The translations under genes and the position numbers were made by a program. Positions 1 through 8,985 of a stretch of DNA of 64,000 bases are shown here, in pieces. The stretch's first letter is position 1; every line of letters begins with the position of its first letter. This stretch comes from Conexibacter arvalis. GTDB lineage: Bacteria > Actinomycetota > Thermoleophilia > Solirubrobacterales > Solirubrobacteraceae. Below the pieces are notes generated by a model. It did no database searches. It saw only the letters and a list, made by a program, of their open reading frames with translations, and had not been told where the DNA came from. Location: positions 186,001-250,000 of the forward strand of contig NZ_JACHNU010000004.1 of NCBI RefSeq assembly GCF_014199525.1. Reading direction: 5' to 3'.

Positions 1-2035
1 ACCAGCCGTCGAGCAGCTCCTCCAGGCGGTCGCGGCGGGCGGCGAGGAGGCGGTCGCGGACGGCGACGCCTGCCGGCGTCAGCACGAACGGCACCTCGCC
101 GGCGGCGGCCGCCTCCGGGCCGACGCCGTCGGGCGCCCAGCCGGGGTCGCCGGCGTCGGCGGCGAGCGGGCCGCCGCCGACGTCGCAGGCGTCGACCAGC
201 CGCTCCATCACCAGCTCGCCGAGCGGGATTCTCAGCCGCGCTCGCGGGACGCCGGTCTGCTCCGAGAGCTCCTCCAGCGTCACCGGCGCCAGCTCGGAGA
301 CCCGCGCCAGCAGCCAGACGGCCGCGGGCGACAACTCGACGCCGGCCCGCGCCGCCAGCCGCTCGTAGATGCGGCGGCGCGTGTCGCGCCGCGCCAGCAC
401 GCTGACCGCGCGCGCGATCTCGTCGTAGGAGGCGTCGGGCTTCGGGACCGCGAAGCTCTCCCCCAGGCCGCTCGACTCGACCGTTCTGCGCAGCGGCACC
501 TCGCGCAGCAGCCACGTCAGCGCGAAGGCGAGCAGCGCGATCGGCACGGCGATCCAGAAGACGGTCTGCAGCGCCTCCGCGTAGGCGTCGACGAAGCCGG
601 TGCGGGCCGCGCCCGGCAGCTGCTGGATCGCGGCCGGGTCGACGCCGCCGCCGTGGCCGCCGCCGGCCCCGGCCAGCGCCGCGGGCAGCCCGCCGGGGAA
701 CTGGTCGGCGAGCGTGTCGGTCAGCCGGTTGGAGAAGATCGCGCCGAAGATCGCGACGCCGAAGGAGCCGCCGATCGAGCGGAAGAAGGTCGCGCCGGAG
801 GTGGCGGTCCCGAGGTCTCTGTACTCGACGGCGTTCTGCACCGCGAGCACGAGCACCTGCATCGTCAGGCCGAGGCCGAGGCCCAGCACGAGCATCGACA
901 GCGAGCGCTGCAGGGTGGTGGTCGCGGCGTCCATCTGCGCCAGCAGCGCGAAGCCGATCGCCATCGTGAACGTCCCGGCGATCGGGTAGCGCTTGTACCT
1001 GCCGGTGCGGGCGATGATCTGGCCGCTGGCGATCGAGGTCAGCAGGACGCCCGCCATGAGCGGCAGCAGCTGCAGGCCGGAGTCGGTCGCGCTCGCGCCG
1101 TTGACGACCTGCAGGAAGAGCGGCAGGAAGGTGATCGCGCCGAACATCCCGAAGCCGACGATGAAGCCGATCCCGCTCGTGACCGCGAAGACGCGGTTGG
1201 AGAACAGCCGCAGCGGCAGGATCGGCTCGGCGGCGCGCCGCTCGGCGAGCACGAACAGCGACGTCAGCACGACGCCGCCGGCCGCCAGCGCCAGCGACTG
1301 CGGCGAGCCCCACGGCTGCGTCGTGCCGCCAAGGCTGAGGAAGAGGATCAGGCAGCTGACGCCGGTCGCCATCAGCGCCGTCCCGAGCCAGTCGACCGCA
1401 TGCTGTCTGCGGATGTCGCTGGCCGGCAGCACCGCGGCGATCACGACCAGCGCCACGGCCCCGATCGGCAGGTTGATGTAGAAGATCCACTCCCACGAGA
1501 GGTGCTCGACGAAGAAGCCGCCGAGCAGCGGCCCGGCGACCGACGCGACGCCGAAGACGGCGCCGAAGAAGCCCTGGTAGCGGCCGCGCTCGCGCGGGGA
1601 GACGACGTCGCCGATGATCGCCTGCGCGCCGACGATCAGGCCGCCGCCGCCGATCCCCTGCAGCGCGCGGAAGAGGATCAGCTCCAGCATCGACTGGCTC
1701 AGCCCGCACAGCGCCGAGCCGACGAGGAATATGACGATCGAGACCTGGAAGACGCGCTTGCGCCCGTACAGGTCGCCGAGCTTCCCGTACAGCGGCGTCG
1801 AGGCGGTCGAGGCGAGCAGGTAGGCGGTCGTCACCCACGAGATGTGCTCCAGCCCGCCGAGGTCGCCGACGATCGTCGGCAGCGCGGTGGCGACGATCGT
1901 CTGGTCCAGCGCGGCCAGCAGCATCGCGAGCATCAGCCCGCCGAAGATCGCCAGCACGCGGCCGTGGGAGACCTGCGGCGGCGCCTGCGCGCCCGCGCCG
2001 CCGCCCGACCCCGGCGCCATCTCGCTCGTGCTCAT
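1..2035 (-). CDS. DHA2-type multidrug MFS transporter with C-terminal winged-helix-like tail, partial (3' end off window)
   Basis: Proton-driven drug exporter of the EmrB/QacA (14-TM, DHA2) family in the inner membrane. About 678 codons are visible and the frame is still open at base 1. Residues 43-56 carry the DHA2 signature ([14 protein letters not shown]), residues 84-94 the loop motif [11 protein letters not shown], and an antiporter motif C-like stretch ([12 protein letters not shown]) follows. After the last membrane segment (about residue 510) there is a soluble tail of at least 160 residues. Part of it ([18 protein letters not shown]) reads like a MarR-type winged helix, which is not part of the core transporter. 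The ATG at 2035 is the natural start. It lies 58 bp downstream of another MFS gene on the same strand, so co-transcription is likely. Substrate unknown. Confidence 0.88.
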   Translation of the reverse strand, partial: MSTSEMAPGSGGGAGAQAPPQVSHGRVLAIFGGLMLAMLLAALDQTIVATALPTIVGDLGGLEHISWVTTAYLLASTASTPLYGKLGDLYGRKRVFQVSIVIFLVGSALCGLSQSMLELILFRALQGIGGGGLIVGAQAIIGDVVSPRERGRYQGFFGAVFGVASVAGPLLGGFFVEHLSWEWIFYINLPIGAVALVVIAAVLPASDIRRQHAVDWLGTALMATGVSCLILFLSLGGTTQPWGSPQSLALAAGGVVLTSLFVLAERRAAEPILPLRLFSNRVFAVTSGIGFIVGFGMFGAITFLPLFLQVVNGASATDSGLQLLPLMAGVLLTSIASGQIIARTGRYKRYPIAGTFTMAIGFALLAQMDAATTTLQRSLSMLVLGLGLGLTMQVLVLAVQNAVEYRDLGTATSGATFFRSIGGSFGVAIFGAIFSNRLTDTLADQFPGGLPAALAGAGGGHGGGVDPAAIQQLPGAARTGFVDAYAEALQTVFWIAVPIALLAFALTWLLREVPLRRTVESSGLGESFAVPKPDASYDEIARAVSVLARRDTRRRIYERLAARAGVELSPAAVWLLARVSELAPVTLEELSEQTGVPRARLRIPLGELVMERLVDACDVGGGPLAADAGDPGWAPDGVGPEAAAAGEVPFVLTPAGVAVRDRLLAARRDRLEELLDGW

Positions 2036-2093
2036 CGTCACGTTGGTACCCGTTCGCCACCGGTTGGCGTCCATCGCGACGGGTCGCCTCGCG

Positions 2094-3401
2094 CTACGAC
2101 GCGTCGTTGAGCGACGACGGCTCGTAGACGGCCTTCATCGTGCGCACGAACCAGAGGCTCGCGAGCACCGTCCCGCCGCAGATGATCCACATCGCCTGGT
2201 AGCCCTCGGTCTCGTCGAAGGGACCGGCGAAGACGTCGACGGCGGCCCCGGTCAGCAGCGGGCCGAGCATCGTGCCGATCCCGCGGCTGAGGCTGTAGAA
2301 GCCGGTCAGCGCGCCGTGCGAGCCGCTCGGCATGTGCGGCATCAGCAGCGCGTAGGGCAGCGTCATCAGCGTGCCGCCGCCGAACGCCGCGACCGGCGCG
2401 ATCAGCGCGAGCGGCAGCGTCTCCGTCGTCACCGCCGGCACCAGCAGGCCGAGCCCGTAGACGATCAGCGTGACCTGCAGCACGCGCAGCTGCCCGTAGC
2501 GGTCGGCGAGCATCCCGCTGACGACCGCCCCGCCGAGCACGAAGCAGGCGGCGCCGCCGACGATCAGCGCGGCGCTGCCGACCTCGATCCCGAGCCCGAT
2601 CGTCACGTACAACAGCACGAAGGTCTTCAGCGCGCCGAGCGACGCCTCCCACAGCGCGTTGGCGGCGAGGTAGGCCTGCAGGCCGGGCCGCCCCTCCACC
2701 AGCATCCGCAGCTCGCGCACGGCGGCGCCGAGCGGCTTCGGGTGCTCGGGCTCCTGCCATCTGCGGCCGGGGGTGGGGACCATCCGGTGGATGAAGAGCA
2801 CCATCACCGCCAGCGTCACGACCGCCGCGACGACGAACGGGACCCACGGCGAGAGGTCGAACAGCAGGCCGCCGGCGACGAGCGCAAGGCCGGTCGCCGC
2901 GCCGCGCCAGATCGCCTGGACGCTCTGCGAGCGTCCGGCGCGCTCGTCGGAGACGAGGTCGGGGTAGAGCGCGCGGTAGGGCTCGTACGCGACGAAGTAG
3001 GCGGCGAAGAAGATCAGCACCAGGCCGAGCGCGATCACCAGGCCGCCGGCGAAGCCGAGCAGCGCGAGCGCGACGACCAGCGGCGGCGTCGCGACGATCA
3101 GGAACGGCAGGCGCCCGCCGATCGGCGATCTCAGCTGGTCCGACCAGGTCCCGACGACGAGCGGGAGGACGAGCGCCAGCAGCCCCTCGCTGCCGATCAG
3201 GACGCCGACGACCAGCGAGCTGTCGGTGAACTCCTGCGCGACCAGCGGCAGGTACGTCGTGACGACCGTGATCGACAGCGCCAGCCCGAACGTCGGCAGC
3301 CCCAGCAGCCAGATCGCGCGCCGCTCTTGGTGAACCCGGTCGCGCTCCCGATCGGAGGGGTCCGGCGGCGGAGTCGGCGGCGGTGAGTCGGTCGCTGCCA
3401 C
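2094..3401 (-). CDS. MFS transporter, 12-TM, GPH/SLC45-like
   Basis: A 435-residue major facilitator protein with about 12 hydrophobic segments and a proline-rich, charged N-terminal tail (residues 1-28). The loop [18 protein letters not shown] (about residues 84-101) resembles the glycoside-pentoside-hexuronide/SLC45 branch (D-x-x-R-S-x-x-G-R-R/L-P) rather than drug exporters, so a sugar or glycoside substrate is possible. This is inference. The start is GTG at 3401. A -10-like TAGACC (3412-3417, minus strand) lies 10 nt upstream and no Shine-Dalgarno is visible, consistent with a leaderless message. It is divergent from the aldo/keto reductase with overlapping promoters, and precedes the DHA2 transporter on the same strand. 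Confidence 0.85.
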   Translation of the reverse strand: MAATDSPPPTPPPDPSDRERDRVHQERRAIWLLGLPTFGLALSITVVTTYLPLVAQEFTDSSLVVGVLIGSEGLLALVLPLVVGTWSDQLRSPIGGRLPFLIVATPPLVVALALLGFAGGLVIALGLVLIFFAAYFVAYEPYRALYPDLVSDERAGRSQSVQAIWRGAATGLALVAGGLLFDLSPWVPFVVAAVVTLAVMVLFIHRMVPTPGRRWQEPEHPKPLGAAVRELRMLVEGRPGLQAYLAANALWEASLGALKTFVLLYVTIGLGIEVGSAALIVGGAACFVLGGAVVSGMLADRYGQLRVLQVTLIVYGLGLLVPAVTTETLPLALIAPVAAFGGGTLMTLPYALLMPHMPSGSHGALTGFYSLSRGIGTMLGPLLTGAAVDVFAGPFDETEGYQAMWIICGGTVLASLWFVRTMKAVYEPSSLNDAS

Positions 3402-3411
3402 GCTGCCGGTG

Positions 3412-3421
3412 GGTCTACCCT
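3412..3421. promoter_or_regulatory. Overlapping divergent -10 elements
   Basis: The near-palindrome GGGTCTACCC reads TAGACC on the minus strand (10 nt before the GTG at 3401) and TACCCT (3416-3421) on the plus strand (upstream of the 3453 gene). The two genes probably compete for one polymerase site. This is motif reading only. Confidence 0.45.
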
Positions 3422-3452
3422 GCGATGAGGGCCTCGACGCGAAAGGATCGCC

Positions 3453-4439
<987 letters not shown>

Positions 4440-4461
4440 GGCGCGCGCCTCCCAGCAGCCC

Positions 4462-4481
4462 GCTTTCCGGTCACCGGTAAC
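4462..4481 (+). promoter_or_regulatory. Operator-like palindrome overlapping a -10 element
   Basis: TTTCCGGTCACCGGTAA (4462-4478) is a 17-bp imperfect palindrome centred on one base. Its right half runs into TAACGT (4476-4481), a plausible -10 that ends 8 nt before the ATG of the MoaD-like gene. The layout suggests a repressor site over a leaderless promoter. Confidence 0.4.
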
Positions 4482-4489
4482 GTGAGGTC

Positions 4490-4735
4490 ATGCGTGTGAA
4501 GGTCCGCCTCGGCGCTGGACTGGCCCGTCTCGCAGCGGCGCCGCTGCTCACGCTCGACCTCCCCGACGGCGCGACGGTCGCCGAGCTGCGGTCGCGGCTC
4601 GGCGCCGAGCAGCCGGAGCTGGCGCCGGCGCTCGCGTCGGCGCTGCCGGTGCGCGCCGGCAGCCACGTGACGGCCGCCGACGCGCTCGCCGACGGCGACG
4701 AGGTCGCTCTGCTGCTCCCCGTCTCAGGAGGCTGA
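4490..4735 (+). CDS. MoaD/ThiS-like ubiquitin-fold sulfur carrier
   Basis: An 81-residue protein ending in PVSGG, the diglycine tail that MoaD-family carriers use to hold sulfur as a thiocarboxylate. The beta-grasp pattern is visible (VRLGAGLARL, LDLPDGATVAELRSRL, DGDEVALLLPVSGG). MoaD is the small subunit of molybdopterin synthase, but no moaE or other molybdopterin gene is nearby. Instead the next gene is an acetamidase/formamidase whose Shine-Dalgarno (GGAGG) lies inside the codons for the terminal glycines, with only 5 bp between stop and start, so the two are translationally coupled. It could be an ordinary MoaD or a carrier with a different client. Family assignment is firm, role is open. 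Confidence 0.82.
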   Translation: MRVKVRLGAGLARLAAAPLLTLDLPDGATVAELRSRLGAEQPELAPALASALPVRAGSHVTAADALADGDEVALLLPVSGG

Positions 4736-4740
4736 TCCAG

Positions 4741-6063
4741 ATGGCTGTCGAACCCGCCACCGCCGCACCCCATCGCACCGTCTTCGTCGACACCTTCACC
4801 GACGGGCTGCTCGGCCCCGAGGTGCCGATGCTCGGCCCGGTCGCCGACGGCGGCCACATCGTCGTCAACACGGCGCCCGGCTGCTGGGGGCCGATGATCA
4901 CGCCCGCGATCCGCGGCGGCCACGAGGTCGCGCGGCCGGTCGCGGTCGCCGGCGCCGAGGTCGGCGACGCGATCGCGATCCGCATCAAGGACATCTCCGT
5001 CACCTCGATCGCGACCTCCTCCGGCAACGACCAGGCGATGGAGGGCCGCTTCAACGGCGATCCGTACTGCGCCGCGGTCTGCCCCGGCTGCGGCGACGAG
5101 TGGCCAGCCACGCGCGTCGACGGGATCGGCGAGACGTCGGTCCGCTGCGCCAGATGCGGCGCCGACGCGACGCCGTTCACCTTCACCAACGGCTACACGA
5201 TCGCGTTCGACGAGCAGCACACCGTCGGCGTGACGGTGCCGCGGGAGACGGCCGAGGGCTTCGCGCGCGACGCCGCCCGCGCCGCCGGACTCCCGGACGG
5301 CTCGCGGCAGAACCCGATCCTGACGTTCGCGCCCCACGACCTCGTCGCGCTCGCGACGCGCCTGCGCCCGTTCATGGGCCAGCTCGGCACGACGCCCTCG
5401 ACGACGATCCCCGACTCGCACAACGCCGGCGACTTCGGCTCCTTCCTGATCGGCGCCCCGCACAGGTACGCGCTCAGCGCCGAGGAGCTGCAGCGCCACA
5501 AGACCGACGGCCACCTCGACGTCGACGCCGTGCGCGCCGGCGCGATCCTGATCTGCCCGGTGAAGGTGCCGGGCGGCGGCGTCTACATGGGCGACATGCA
5601 CGCGCTCCAGGGCGACGGCGAGATCGCCGGCCACACCGCCGACGTCTCCGGCACCGTCACGCTCCAGGTCGAGGTGATCAAGGGGCTGGCGATCGACGGC
5701 CCGATCCTGCTGCCGGTCGCCGACGACCTGCCGTTCCTCGCCAAGCCGCTGACGGCGGAGGAGAAGGCGAAGGCGGCGGCGCTCGGCGCCCGCCACGGCG
5801 TGAGCGAGCTGGAGGCGTCGCTGCCGATCTCGGTGATCGGGACCGGCCCCGACCTCAACAGCGCGACCGACAACGGCCTCGCGCGCGCCGCCGAGCTGCT
5901 CGGCGCGACCGTCCCGGAGATCATGAACCGCGCGACGATCACCGGCGCGATCGAGATCGGCCGCCACCCGGGCGTCGTGCAGGTGACCTTCCGGGCGCCG
6001 GTCGCGGCGTTGGAGCAGCGCGGCCTGATCGCATACGCGGAGGAGCAGTACGGGGCGGCCTGA
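4741..6063 (+). CDS. Acetamidase/formamidase family protein with internal four-cysteine ribbon
   Basis: A 440-residue amidohydrolase of the FmdA/AmdA family, which releases ammonia from short-chain amides. The family hallmark GDMHALQGDGEIAGH is present near residue 285, with flanking beta-rich segments. Residues about 117-143 hold two CxxC knuckles (VCPGCGDEW and VRCARCGAD), a likely small zinc ribbon that adds to the usual family length. I do not recall it as universal. It is coupled to the upstream MoaD-like gene. Its stop codon sits in a GC hairpin shared with the convergent alcohol dehydrogenase gene. Exact substrate is not determined. Confidence 0.88.
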   Translation: MAVEPATAAPHRTVFVDTFTDGLLGPEVPMLGPVADGGHIVVNTAPGCWGPMITPAIRGGHEVARPVAVAGAEVGDAIAIRIKDISVTSIATSSGNDQAMEGRFNGDPYCAAVCPGCGDEWPATRVDGIGETSVRCARCGADATPFTFTNGYTIAFDEQHTVGVTVPRETAEGFARDAARAAGLPDGSRQNPILTFAPHDLVALATRLRPFMGQLGTTPSTTIPDSHNAGDFGSFLIGAPHRYALSAEELQRHKTDGHLDVDAVRAGAILICPVKVPGGGVYMGDMHALQGDGEIAGHTADVSGTVTLQVEVIKGLAIDGPILLPVADDLPFLAKPLTAEEKAKAAALGARHGVSELEASLPISVIGTGPDLNSATDNGLARAAELLGATVPEIMNRATITGAIEIGRHPGVVQVTFRAPVAALEQRGLIAYAEEQYGAA

Positions 6064-6074
6064 CGGCCGCCCCG
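6051..6074. terminator. Hairpin at convergent gene ends
   Basis: CGGGGCGGCC and GGCCGCCCCG pair over 10 bp around a TGAC loop that includes the stop codon of the plus-strand gene. The 23-bp gap leads to the opposing dehydrogenase stop. There is no U-tract, so it may work as a barrier rather than a classic intrinsic terminator. Confidence 0.5.
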
Positions 6075-6086
6075 CGCCCCCGCCGC

Positions 6087-7193
6087 TCAGGCGAACTCGA
6101 TCACGCTGCGGATGCCGTCCTGCGCGTGCATCAGGTCGAAGCCCTTGTTGACCTCGTCGAGCGTGATGCGGTGGGAGATGAAGGGGTCGACGTCGATCTC
6201 GCCGGCCATCCAGCGGTCGATCAGCTCCGGCACGTCTCTGCGGCCCTTCAGGCCGCCGAAGGAGGAGCCGGCGATGCGGCGTCCCTGGATCAGCCAGCGC
6301 GGGATCACCTCGAGGTGCTCGCCCTTTCCGGCGACGCCGGCGACCGTGCAGAGGCCCCAGCCCATCCGCGCCGCCTCGACCGCCTGTCTCATCACGCTGA
6401 CGAGGCCGGTCGCCTCGAAGGTGTAGTCGGCGCCGAAGCCGTCGGTCATGTCGAGGATCCGCTGCACGGTGTCGTCGCCGCCGACGAGCAGGTCGGTCGC
6501 GCCCTGGCCTCTGGCCAGCTCGAGCCGCTCGGGCGAGAGGTCGACGCAGACGATCCGCTCCGCGCCGGCGAGCCGCGCGCCGGCGACCGCGCCGAGGCCG
6601 ACCATGCCGGCGCCGAAGACCACCGCCGTCGAGCCGGGCTCGACCTGCGCCGTTCTGAGCGCCGCGCCGAGGCCGGTCGAGAGGCCGCAGGCGAACAGCG
6701 CCGCGCCCTCCAGCGGCGCCTCCGGGTCGATCTTCGCGAGCGCGATCTCCGGCATCACCGTGTACTCGGCGAAGGTGCTGGTGCCCATGAAGTGGCGCAG
6801 CTCCTCGCCGTCGCGCTTCAGCCGGGTCGTGCCGTCGGGCAGGTAGCCGGCGTTCTGCTGCGCGCGGATCTTCATGCAGAGGTTGGTCTTGTCGCTCTTG
6901 CAGTGGACGCACTCGCCGCACTGGGGCGAGAAGAGCGTCACGACGTGGTCTCCCGGTCTCACGAGCGTCACGTCGGCGCCGACCTTCTCCACGACGCCCG
7001 CGCCCTCGTGCCCGAGCACGCACGGCGCGTAGCCGGAGGGATCCGCGCCGGAGGCGGTGTACATGTCGGTGTGGCAGACGCCGCAGGCGACCAGCCGCAC
7101 CAGCACCTCCTCCGGACCGGGCTCCGTCAGCTCGACCGTCTGCACCACGAGCGGCTTGCCGAACTCTTCCAGGACTGCTGCGCGAATCTCCAT
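6087..7193 (-). CDS. Zinc-dependent alcohol dehydrogenase, class III-like
   Basis: Medium-chain dehydrogenase of 368 residues, related to S-(hydroxymethyl)glutathione/mycothiol dehydrogenases and NDMA-type alcohol dehydrogenases. Catalytic zinc ligands are in CGVCHTD (about 38-44) and GHEGAGVVE (about 65). The structural zinc site is CGECVHCKSDKTNLC (about 92-106). The nucleotide-binding glycine motif is GAGMVGLGAVAGA (about 195-207). It oxidises alcohols or thiol-formaldehyde adducts. Which thiol is used cannot be told. The ATG at 7193 is chosen because residues 1-12 align with family N-termini. The open frame continues much further upstream but is only antisense to the next gene. TAGCCT about 8 nt before the start suggests a leaderless promoter. 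Confidence 0.93.
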   Translation of the reverse strand: MEIRAAVLEEFGKPLVVQTVELTEPGPEEVLVRLVACGVCHTDMYTASGADPSGYAPCVLGHEGAGVVEKVGADVTLVRPGDHVVTLFSPQCGECVHCKSDKTNLCMKIRAQQNAGYLPDGTTRLKRDGEELRHFMGTSTFAEYTVMPEIALAKIDPEAPLEGAALFACGLSTGLGAALRTAQVEPGSTAVVFGAGMVGLGAVAGARLAGAERIVCVDLSPERLELARGQGATDLLVGGDDTVQRILDMTDGFGADYTFEATGLVSVMRQAVEAARMGWGLCTVAGVAGKGEHLEVIPRWLIQGRRIAGSSFGGLKGRRDVPELIDRWMAGEIDVDPFISHRITLDEVNKGFDLMHAQDGIRSVIEFA

Positions 7194-7262
7194 GGCGCTG
7201 GAGGCTAACGCGGCACGCTCAGCGTGTCCGCCCGCGCAGGCGCCGATGGCACGATCCCTGCC

Positions 7263-8231
7263 ATGCCCGCCGCGCCCTCCGAGCATCGACTTTCCGCACG
7301 TCCTGAGCACGTGCGGAAAGCCAATGCGCCCGACTGCGCCGCCGCCGAGCTGGCAGATCGCCAGCACGGTGTGGTGAGCCGGCGGCAGCTCGTCGATGCG
7401 GGGCTGACGCCGACGATGATCCAGACGCGGTTGGCGCGCGGGCAGCTCGTGCCGCTCCACCGCGGCGTCTACGCGCTCGGCCACCGGCGGCTGGCGAGAT
7501 TCGGCTTCTGGACGGCCGCCGTCCTCGCCGCCGGCCCCGACGCGGCCTTGAGCCACCGCGACGCGGCGGCGCTGCACGGCCTCCTCTCCTTGGAGCGGGC
7601 GCGGATCGACGTGACGAGCCCGCGGCGGATGGCGAGCACCGCCCGGATCGACGCGCACGACCGGCGCGCGCTGCCGGCGGACGAGCGGACCGCCATCGCC
7701 GGCATCCCGGTCACGACCGTCGAGCGGACGCTGGTCGACCTCGGCGAGGTCGTCCCGGCGCACCGCCTGCGCAAGGCGCTCGCCGAGGCGGAGCGGATGC
7801 GAGCCGCCGACGCGCACCGGCTCGCGGCAGCGATGGAGCGGACGCGCGGCCGGCGCGGCGGCGGCCACGCCGCGCTGACCGCGGCGCTCGCCGAGCTGCG
7901 CCGCCACGGCCCGCAGCGGACGCGCTCGGAGGCCGAGGACCTCTTCCTCGACCTCGTGATCGAGCACCGCCTCGCGCGGCCGCGGATGAACATGCTGGTC
8001 GACGGGGCCGAGGTCGACGCCGTGTGGCCCGCGCAGCGGGTCGCGGTCGAGGTCGACGGCGCGGCCTATCACTGGACCGATGACGCCCGCGAGCGCGACC
8101 GGCGCAAGTCCAACCGGCTCGCGGCCGCCGGCTGGCGCGTCCTCCGGTTCGACTGGTGGGAGGTCAGCGAACCGCCGCGCCGCGCCGCCGTCGCCGCGGC
8201 CCTCCGCGCCGCCGGAATCCCACACGAATGA
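7263..8231 (+). CDS. AbiEi-type N-terminal domain plus DUF559 (Vsr-like) nuclease domain protein
   Basis: About 322 residues. The N-terminal third (RQHGVVSRRQLVDAGLT through RGVYALGHRRL) is the winged-helix domain found in AbiEi-type antitoxins. The C-terminal third (EVDAVWPAQRVAVEVDGAAYH, DRRKSNRLAAAGWRVLRFDW) is a DUF559 domain of the Vsr/restriction endonuclease fold. The acidic residue and EVDG motif typical of that fold are present. Function is unknown. The start is uncertain: GTG 7224, ATG 7263 or GTG 7311. The last lies inside the right arm of the 5' palindromic repeat and would give the N-terminus most like other family members. Two inverted copies of one 45-bp palindrome bracket the gene (7283-7327 and 8246-8290). 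No partner gene is adjacent. Confidence 0.78.
   Translation: MPAAPSEHRLSARPEHVRKANAPDCAAAELADRQHGVVSRRQLVDAGLTPTMIQTRLARGQLVPLHRGVYALGHRRLARFGFWTAAVLAAGPDAALSHRDAAALHGLLSLERARIDVTSPRRMASTARIDAHDRRALPADERTAIAGIPVTTVERTLVDLGEVVPAHRLRKALAEAERMRAADAHRLAAAMERTRGRRGGGHAALTAALAELRRHGPQRTRSEAEDLFLDLVIEHRLARPRMNMLVDGAEVDAVWPAQRVAVEVDGAAYHWTDDARERDRRKSNRLAAAGWRVLRFDWWEVSEPPRRAAVAAALRAAGIPHE
7283..7327. repeat. 45-bp palindromic repeat, copy 1 (inverted relative to copy 2)
   Basis: The core arms CTTTCCGCACGT (7290-7301) and ACGTGCGGAAAG (7309-7320) match perfectly around a 7-nt loop, flanked by GCAT and ATGC at the outer ends. Its reverse complement matches 8246-8290 at 39 of 45 positions by my hand alignment. 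It lies across the 5' end of the DUF559 gene. Confidence 0.85.
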
Positions 8232-8245
8232 GGCGCTTCGCGGCC

Positions 8246-8290
8246 GCATTGGCTTTCTGCACGTGCTCACGACATGCAGAAAGCCCATGC
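8246..8290. repeat. 45-bp palindromic repeat, copy 2
   Basis: The arms GCATTGGCTTTCTGCACGT (8246-8264) and its near-complement at 8272-8290 pair over 19 bp with two mismatches. The copy begins 15 bp after the DUF559 stop codon. It is an inverted copy of 7283-7327, so the pair brackets the gene as terminal inverted repeats would. The following 130 bp up to 8411 are G/C-rich with nothing else recognised. Confidence 0.85.
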
Positions 8291-8411
8291 AGAACGAGGC
8301 GGGCGTGGTGGGCGCGCGGCGCGGGCGCGGCGGGCGAGGGGGCGCGCGGCGGCGGGCGCGCGCGGTGACGTCCGGTGGGGCGCTAACGCAAGTGACTTAA
8401 ATGTCCTGCGG

Positions 8412-8417
8412 TATCAT
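8412..8417 (+). promoter_or_regulatory. -10 element of the Fur-family gene
   Basis: TATCAT ends 7 nt before the GTG at 8425, the spacing expected for a leaderless transcript. The AT-richer stretch just upstream (AAGTGACTTAAATG, 8389-8402) may hold the -35 and a self-operator. Confidence 0.45.
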
Positions 8418-8424
8418 CGGCCGC

Positions 8425-8874
8425 GTGACGACCGACACCGACGCAGTCGACCGCGACCTGATCGAGCGCCTGCGCGCCCGGGGGCAGCGCGTCACCTCGC
8501 AGCGGCTGGTGATCAACCGGATGCTGCGCTCGCGCGACCAGCACGTCACGGCTGAGGAGGTCCTCGGCGCCGTCACCAAGACGCTTCCCGGCACCTCGCT
8601 GCCGACCGTCTACGCGACGCTGGAGCTGTTCGAGCAGCTCGGCATCGTGCGGCGGGTCAACTCCGGCGGCGGCGCGGTCCTGTTCGACTCGCGCACCGTC
8701 GATCACCACCACCTCATCTGCCGCTCGTGCGGCGCCGTGCAGGACCTCGACCACGAGGTGTCGCTCGACGGCGTGCTCGACGCGGCGCGCGAGACCGGCT
8801 TCGCGCCCGGCCGCGCGGCGATCGTCGTCGACGGCGTCTGCGCCAGCTGCGGCGGCGAGCCGTCGGCGAGCTGA
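8425..8874 (+). CDS. Fur-family metalloregulator
   Basis: A 149-residue ferric-uptake-regulator-type repressor. The N-terminal winged helix (LRARGQRVTSQRLVIN ... TSLPTVYATLELFEQLGIV) precedes a metal-binding dimerisation domain with the His cluster DHHHLICRSCG (about 93-103) and a second CxxC (CASCG) near the C-terminus, the structural zinc site of Fur/PerR/Zur proteins. Which metal or peroxide it senses cannot be told. I prefer GTG 8425 over the in-frame ATG 8401 because a -10 (TATCAT) lies between them, so the ATG would be outside the transcript. No iron- or zinc-uptake genes are adjacent. Confidence 0.88.
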   Translation: MTTDTDAVDRDLIERLRARGQRVTSQRLVINRMLRSRDQHVTAEEVLGAVTKTLPGTSLPTVYATLELFEQLGIVRRVNSGGGAVLFDSRTVDHHHLICRSCGAVQDLDHEVSLDGVLDAARETGFAPGRAAIVVDGVCASCGGEPSAS

Positions 8875-8985
8875 CCGCTCGCCCGCACGCCCGCTCCAGA
8901 TCGGCCGCGACCGGTCGATCGCTTGCATGGGACCACGGGCCGGGCCGGATCGCGTAGCCTGGCGCGCAGCTTTTGGCGCGTTCCC

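Noticed and set aside
7194-8288. Minus-strand frame extending the alcohol dehydrogenase upstream by about 365 codons
   Set aside because: It is antisense to the DUF559 gene, reads through both palindromes, and the family N-terminus begins at 7193.
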